A stretch of DNA of 64,000 bases. Source: Candidatus Limnocylindrales bacterium (lineage in GTDB: Bacteria; Moduliflexota; Moduliflexia; Moduliflexales; JAUQPW01). The notes under the pieces were generated by a model that saw only the letters and a list, made by a program, of their open reading frames with translations, did no database searches and was not told the DNA's origin. Location: positions 92,375-156,374 of the forward strand of contig DATMBG010000017.1 in the NCBI GenBank assembly GCA_035559535.1. Reading direction: 5' to 3'. This document shows, one piece after another, positions 61,939 through 64,000 of this stretch (within the stretch, counting starts at the first letter, position 1; every line of letters starts with the position of its first letter). The translations under genes were made by a program, and so were the position numbers.

Positions 61939-63492
61939 ATGTTTGTTCGTCCAAAACTTTTAATGAGATTAGGATTGCTTATCTTAGGGGGTCTTTTTTT
62001 GATCCCATCCCTTACATTAGCTCAATCTGTCACTGTAACAGTCCCTGCTAACGTACCCTGGACAGATACCGGCATAACGGTAACGACAGGGCAGATTCTT
62101 GATTTTCGAGCGACGGGAGCCTGGTCCTTTGACCCGAAGGGGAGCGGCATGCATGGCCCCGATGGGGTTAAATCGGTTTCACAAGCTGGTCCCGGTTTTC
62201 CTTTTCCAAGTCAACCTCCCGGTATTTTATTGCTTAAAGTGGGTAACCATATCCGTGCGGTAGGATCCAGCGCTGAACTCAAGATGACGGAAAGTGGCAA
62301 GCTTTTTCTGGGAATCAACGACTCTGGAGTAAGTGATAATCAGGGCGCTGTGGTTGTTACCATAAAAACCAAGGCCGGTCGGATGATAGGTCCTACGCCT
62401 AGTAGTACAGCCACAACCCCCCTTCCCCAGTCTACAACGAGTACCGTGGGAACCGGTTACGCCCAATCTTCTGTATTGGCTCAGTCCCCTCAGAGTGTTA
62501 CGATCCAGGTTCCTGCCAATGTACCCTGGACGGATACTGGGATATCGGTTATAGCCGGTCAGGTTTTTGACATTCGAGCAACGGGAACCTGGTCCTTTGA
62601 TCCCGTGGGAAGTGGTATGCATGGCCCCGATGGAGTCAAAACTGTCAGCAGAGCCGGAAGTAGTTTTCCTCTTCCTGTACAACCTCCAGGAATTTTGCTG
62701 GCTAAGGTAGGAAATCAGATACGTCCGGTGGGATCCGCTACGGAATTGACTATGCCCGGAAGTGGGGAACTTTTTCTAGGAATTAACGATTCCGGGGTTG
62801 AGGATAACCAGGGGGTTCTGACAGTCACTATTACCCCCCGGGGAAGTTCCACGCTCACACAAACCGCCAATCCTCCTTCCCCTACAACCCAAACTATTAC
62901 CATCCATGTACAGGATCAAAATAAGACCCCTCTGGCAGGATACTGGGTTTGGGTTTATTCCGGACCGACCTCCAATCCAGAGAAGTGGGGAGATACCCAA
63001 ACCGATCGGCAAGGCAATGCGACCTTCAACCTTCCCAATGGGAGCTATCGTGTGTATGTATCCCGTAACTCCCGAGGAACCGATCAACTGGCGGAACAGG
63101 CTTTTTCCGTTCCTACCGGTGAGGGGGGTGGTAATCAATTAACCGTAACCATAGCAACGACAGCTCTTAAATCGATTCCAAGTTCACAACCTCCACAACC
63201 CCAGGTGACAGCCCCTACCTCCCAGCCATCCCAACCTTCTACTGCACTTAGTGTTCACTTGCAGGATCGGAAAAAAAGACCTCTGGCAGGTTATGGAATC
63301 ACCGTTTATGCCGTTCCGGGAGGACAAAAGGTGGCAGAAGGTCAGACCGACGCGCAGGGTAATCTTACTTTAACACTTCCCAATGGAACCTATAAAGCCA
63401 TCGTCACTCAGGGCAATAAACAGGTTATGGAGCATAATTTCAAGGTTCCAAATCCCAAGGGTCGTAATCAGTTTACCGTTACCCTTAAATAA
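61939..63492 (+). CDS. Secreted protein with two LecA-like and two carboxypeptidase-regulatory-like domains
   Basis: About 517 residues from ATG 61939 (TTG 61933 also possible) after AAAGGAG. A Sec signal peptide (LLILGGLFLIPSLTLA-Q) ends near residue 28. Two near-identical domains (about 31-150 and 185-300) read NVPWTDTGI, GQ..D.RATG.WSFDP, SGMHGPDGVK, PPGILL.KVGN and LFLGINDSGV.DNQG, resembling the galactose-binding PA-IL (LecA) fold. After Pro/Ser/Thr linkers come two transthyretin/CarboxypepD-reg-like domains (VQDQNKTPLAGYWVWVYSG; LQDRKKRPLAGYGITVYAV). It probably binds sugars outside the cell or in the periplasm. No neighbouring partner gene is visible. Confidence 0.82.
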   Translation: MFVRPKLLMRLGLLILGGLFLIPSLTLAQSVTVTVPANVPWTDTGITVTTGQILDFRATGAWSFDPKGSGMHGPDGVKSVSQAGPGFPFPSQPPGILLLKVGNHIRAVGSSAELKMTESGKLFLGINDSGVSDNQGAVVVTIKTKAGRMIGPTPSSTATTPLPQSTTSTVGTGYAQSSVLAQSPQSVTIQVPANVPWTDTGISVIAGQVFDIRATGTWSFDPVGSGMHGPDGVKTVSRAGSSFPLPVQPPGILLAKVGNQIRPVGSATELTMPGSGELFLGINDSGVEDNQGVLTVTITPRGSSTLTQTANPPSPTTQTITIHVQDQNKTPLAGYWVWVYSGPTSNPEKWGDTQTDRQGNATFNLPNGSYRVYVSRNSRGTDQLAEQAFSVPTGEGGGNQLTVTIATTALKSIPSSQPPQPQVTAPTSQPSQPSTALSVHLQDRKKRPLAGYGITVYAVPGGQKVAEGQTDAQGNLTLTLPNGTYKAIVTQGNKQVMEHNFKVPNPKGRNQFTVTLK

Positions 63493-63570
63493 GTAGAAAG
63501 AAAAGGCAAGAATCCTCATGTTTAACCTGCAGGGGTCTGGATCTTCCCCTTACTTCCCAGGCACCAGGAT

Positions 63571-63790
63571 AAGCTGAAAAGCCCTTCTATCAGGGGCAAA
63601 CAGTTGGTAACCCCCGACTTGCGTCGGGGGATTCGGAATTTTTCAAGCTCTGTAGGAGCGGCCTGTGAAACAGGTTGCCCCGCCGGGGCTAACCTTCTTA
63701 TCCTGGTGCTTATGCCCCTGGAGAGGGATGTTCAGACCGAAAAAAGGCTTCTCCCTTTCTTGACTTGATGCGTAGGGAGTAACCCTTTGG
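63571..63790. repeat. Composite dispersed repeat, copy 2
   Basis: Module A (63571-63649: AAGCTGAAAAGCCCTTCTAT, then a perfect CCCCCGAC-TTGC-GTCGGGGG hairpin and TTCGGAATTTTTCAAGC) is the reverse of 21985-22069. Module B (63729-63790, GTTCAGACCGAAAAAAGGCT and onward) is in the same orientation as 22116-22172. No gene is seen in 63493-63880. Confidence 0.65.
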
Positions 63791-63880
63791 GACTGTCCTG
63801 TTTAAGGGCAACCCTGGATGATCTTCCTGCAGGTCATACGACCTTTCTATTTATAGTATTAACCAATGGTGCTAGTTATT

Positions 63881-64000
63881 TTAAAGGCTGAATCTGGCTA
63901 TAGAAAGGGGTATGAAGCCATCCTCATTAACTTGCAAGCCATTCCATTGAACCAGCACGTTGAACATAGCCATGGTAAAAGCCAAACGAGCCTGAAAGTA
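63881..64000 (-). CDS. C-terminal end of a protein, possibly a transposase (partial)
   Basis: The last 39 codons on the minus strand, in frame to the window edge, read RLAFTMAMFNVLVQWNGLQV and end FIPLSIARFSL-stop. The ending recalls the C-terminus of some IS transposases (LSIAEFSL-type), but this is from memory and unverified. No terminal inverted repeat was located. The rest of the gene lies beyond the window. Confidence 0.4.
   Translation of the reverse strand, partial: YFQARLAFTMAMFNVLVQWNGLQVNEDGFIPLSIARFSL

Noticed and set aside
1..64000. CRISPR array, rRNA or tRNA genes
   Set aside because: The tandem octamer arrays are not spacer-separated direct repeats, and no rRNA stretch or convincing tRNA cloverleaf was found by eye; a tRNAscan run would be decisive.

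Overview
This 64 kb window comes from a Gram-negative heterotrophic bacterium. It encodes an Omp85/BamA outer-membrane protein, periplasmic solute-binding proteins, Tat signal peptides and RND-type and two-component parts. G+C looks to be in the mid-40s by eye (not computed). The gene set (three branched-chain-amino-acid-type binding proteins, HerA/NurA, SbcCD, many dispersed palindromic repeats) fits an uncultured, repeat-rich lineage. I cannot place the phylum from sequence alone.

Layout. 1-1943: the end of a liv-type ABC operon (Tat-exported binding protein, then LivH). 2199-3452: a Tat-exported histone-deacetylase-fold amidohydrolase. 3836-5062: an AT-rich NYN nuclease with a LOTUS-like region. 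5107-8474: two histidine kinases. 8911-9381: Fur. 9631-10034: relic small ORFs. 10192-12930: a compact regulatory unit with a sigma54 activator carrying a cyclic-nucleotide-binding domain, palindromic upstream sites, a near-perfect -24/-12 promoter and two related small exported proteins. 13021-19438: sfsA, a four-carbon acid-sugar operon (DUF1537 kinase, PdxA2, 2-hydroxyacid dehydrogenase) and glgB. 19647-21710: a subtilase followed by a free-standing prodomain-like protein. 22406-28942: small Cys protein, aminotransferase, MFS transporter, TetR plus an orphan RND adaptor, PaiB-like protein. 29219-33165: an SDR and a two-gene ABC transporter. 33492-40697: a seven-POTRA BamA, then ROK kinase, a very long phosphohexomutase and a left-handed beta-helix acyltransferase. 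40797-40992: a DUF29 relic. 41003-45826: a complete liv operon including a LivM-LivG fusion. 46520-49256: tyrS and small enzymes. 49349-59266: a DNA-end-processing region with SbcC, SbcD, HerA, a HAS-barrel-like protein and NurA, interrupted only by an orphan LivJ. 59360-64000: a degenerate ImmA/IrrE-like protein, dapF, and a secreted two-lectin/two-Ig-like protein.

Two themes stand out. First, the sigma54 unit at 10192-12930 looks like a self-contained and possibly undescribed system: nucleotide-responsive activator, two operator palindromes, sigma54 promoter, and exported proteins built from an SFLKPKP repeat. Second, the genome carries palindromic repeats whose two arms are arrays of degenerate 8-bp units. 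They sit between genes at 544, 36292, 41724 and 57120. A second consensus class overlaps the 3' end of sbcD and is inserted in frame inside nurA, adding about 65 residues to that protein. MITE-like nested inverted repeats (45851-46406) and composite dispersed repeats (21985 and 63571) add to this picture.

No rRNA, convincing tRNA or CRISPR array was seen. All calls are from reading the sequence; no database search was run.
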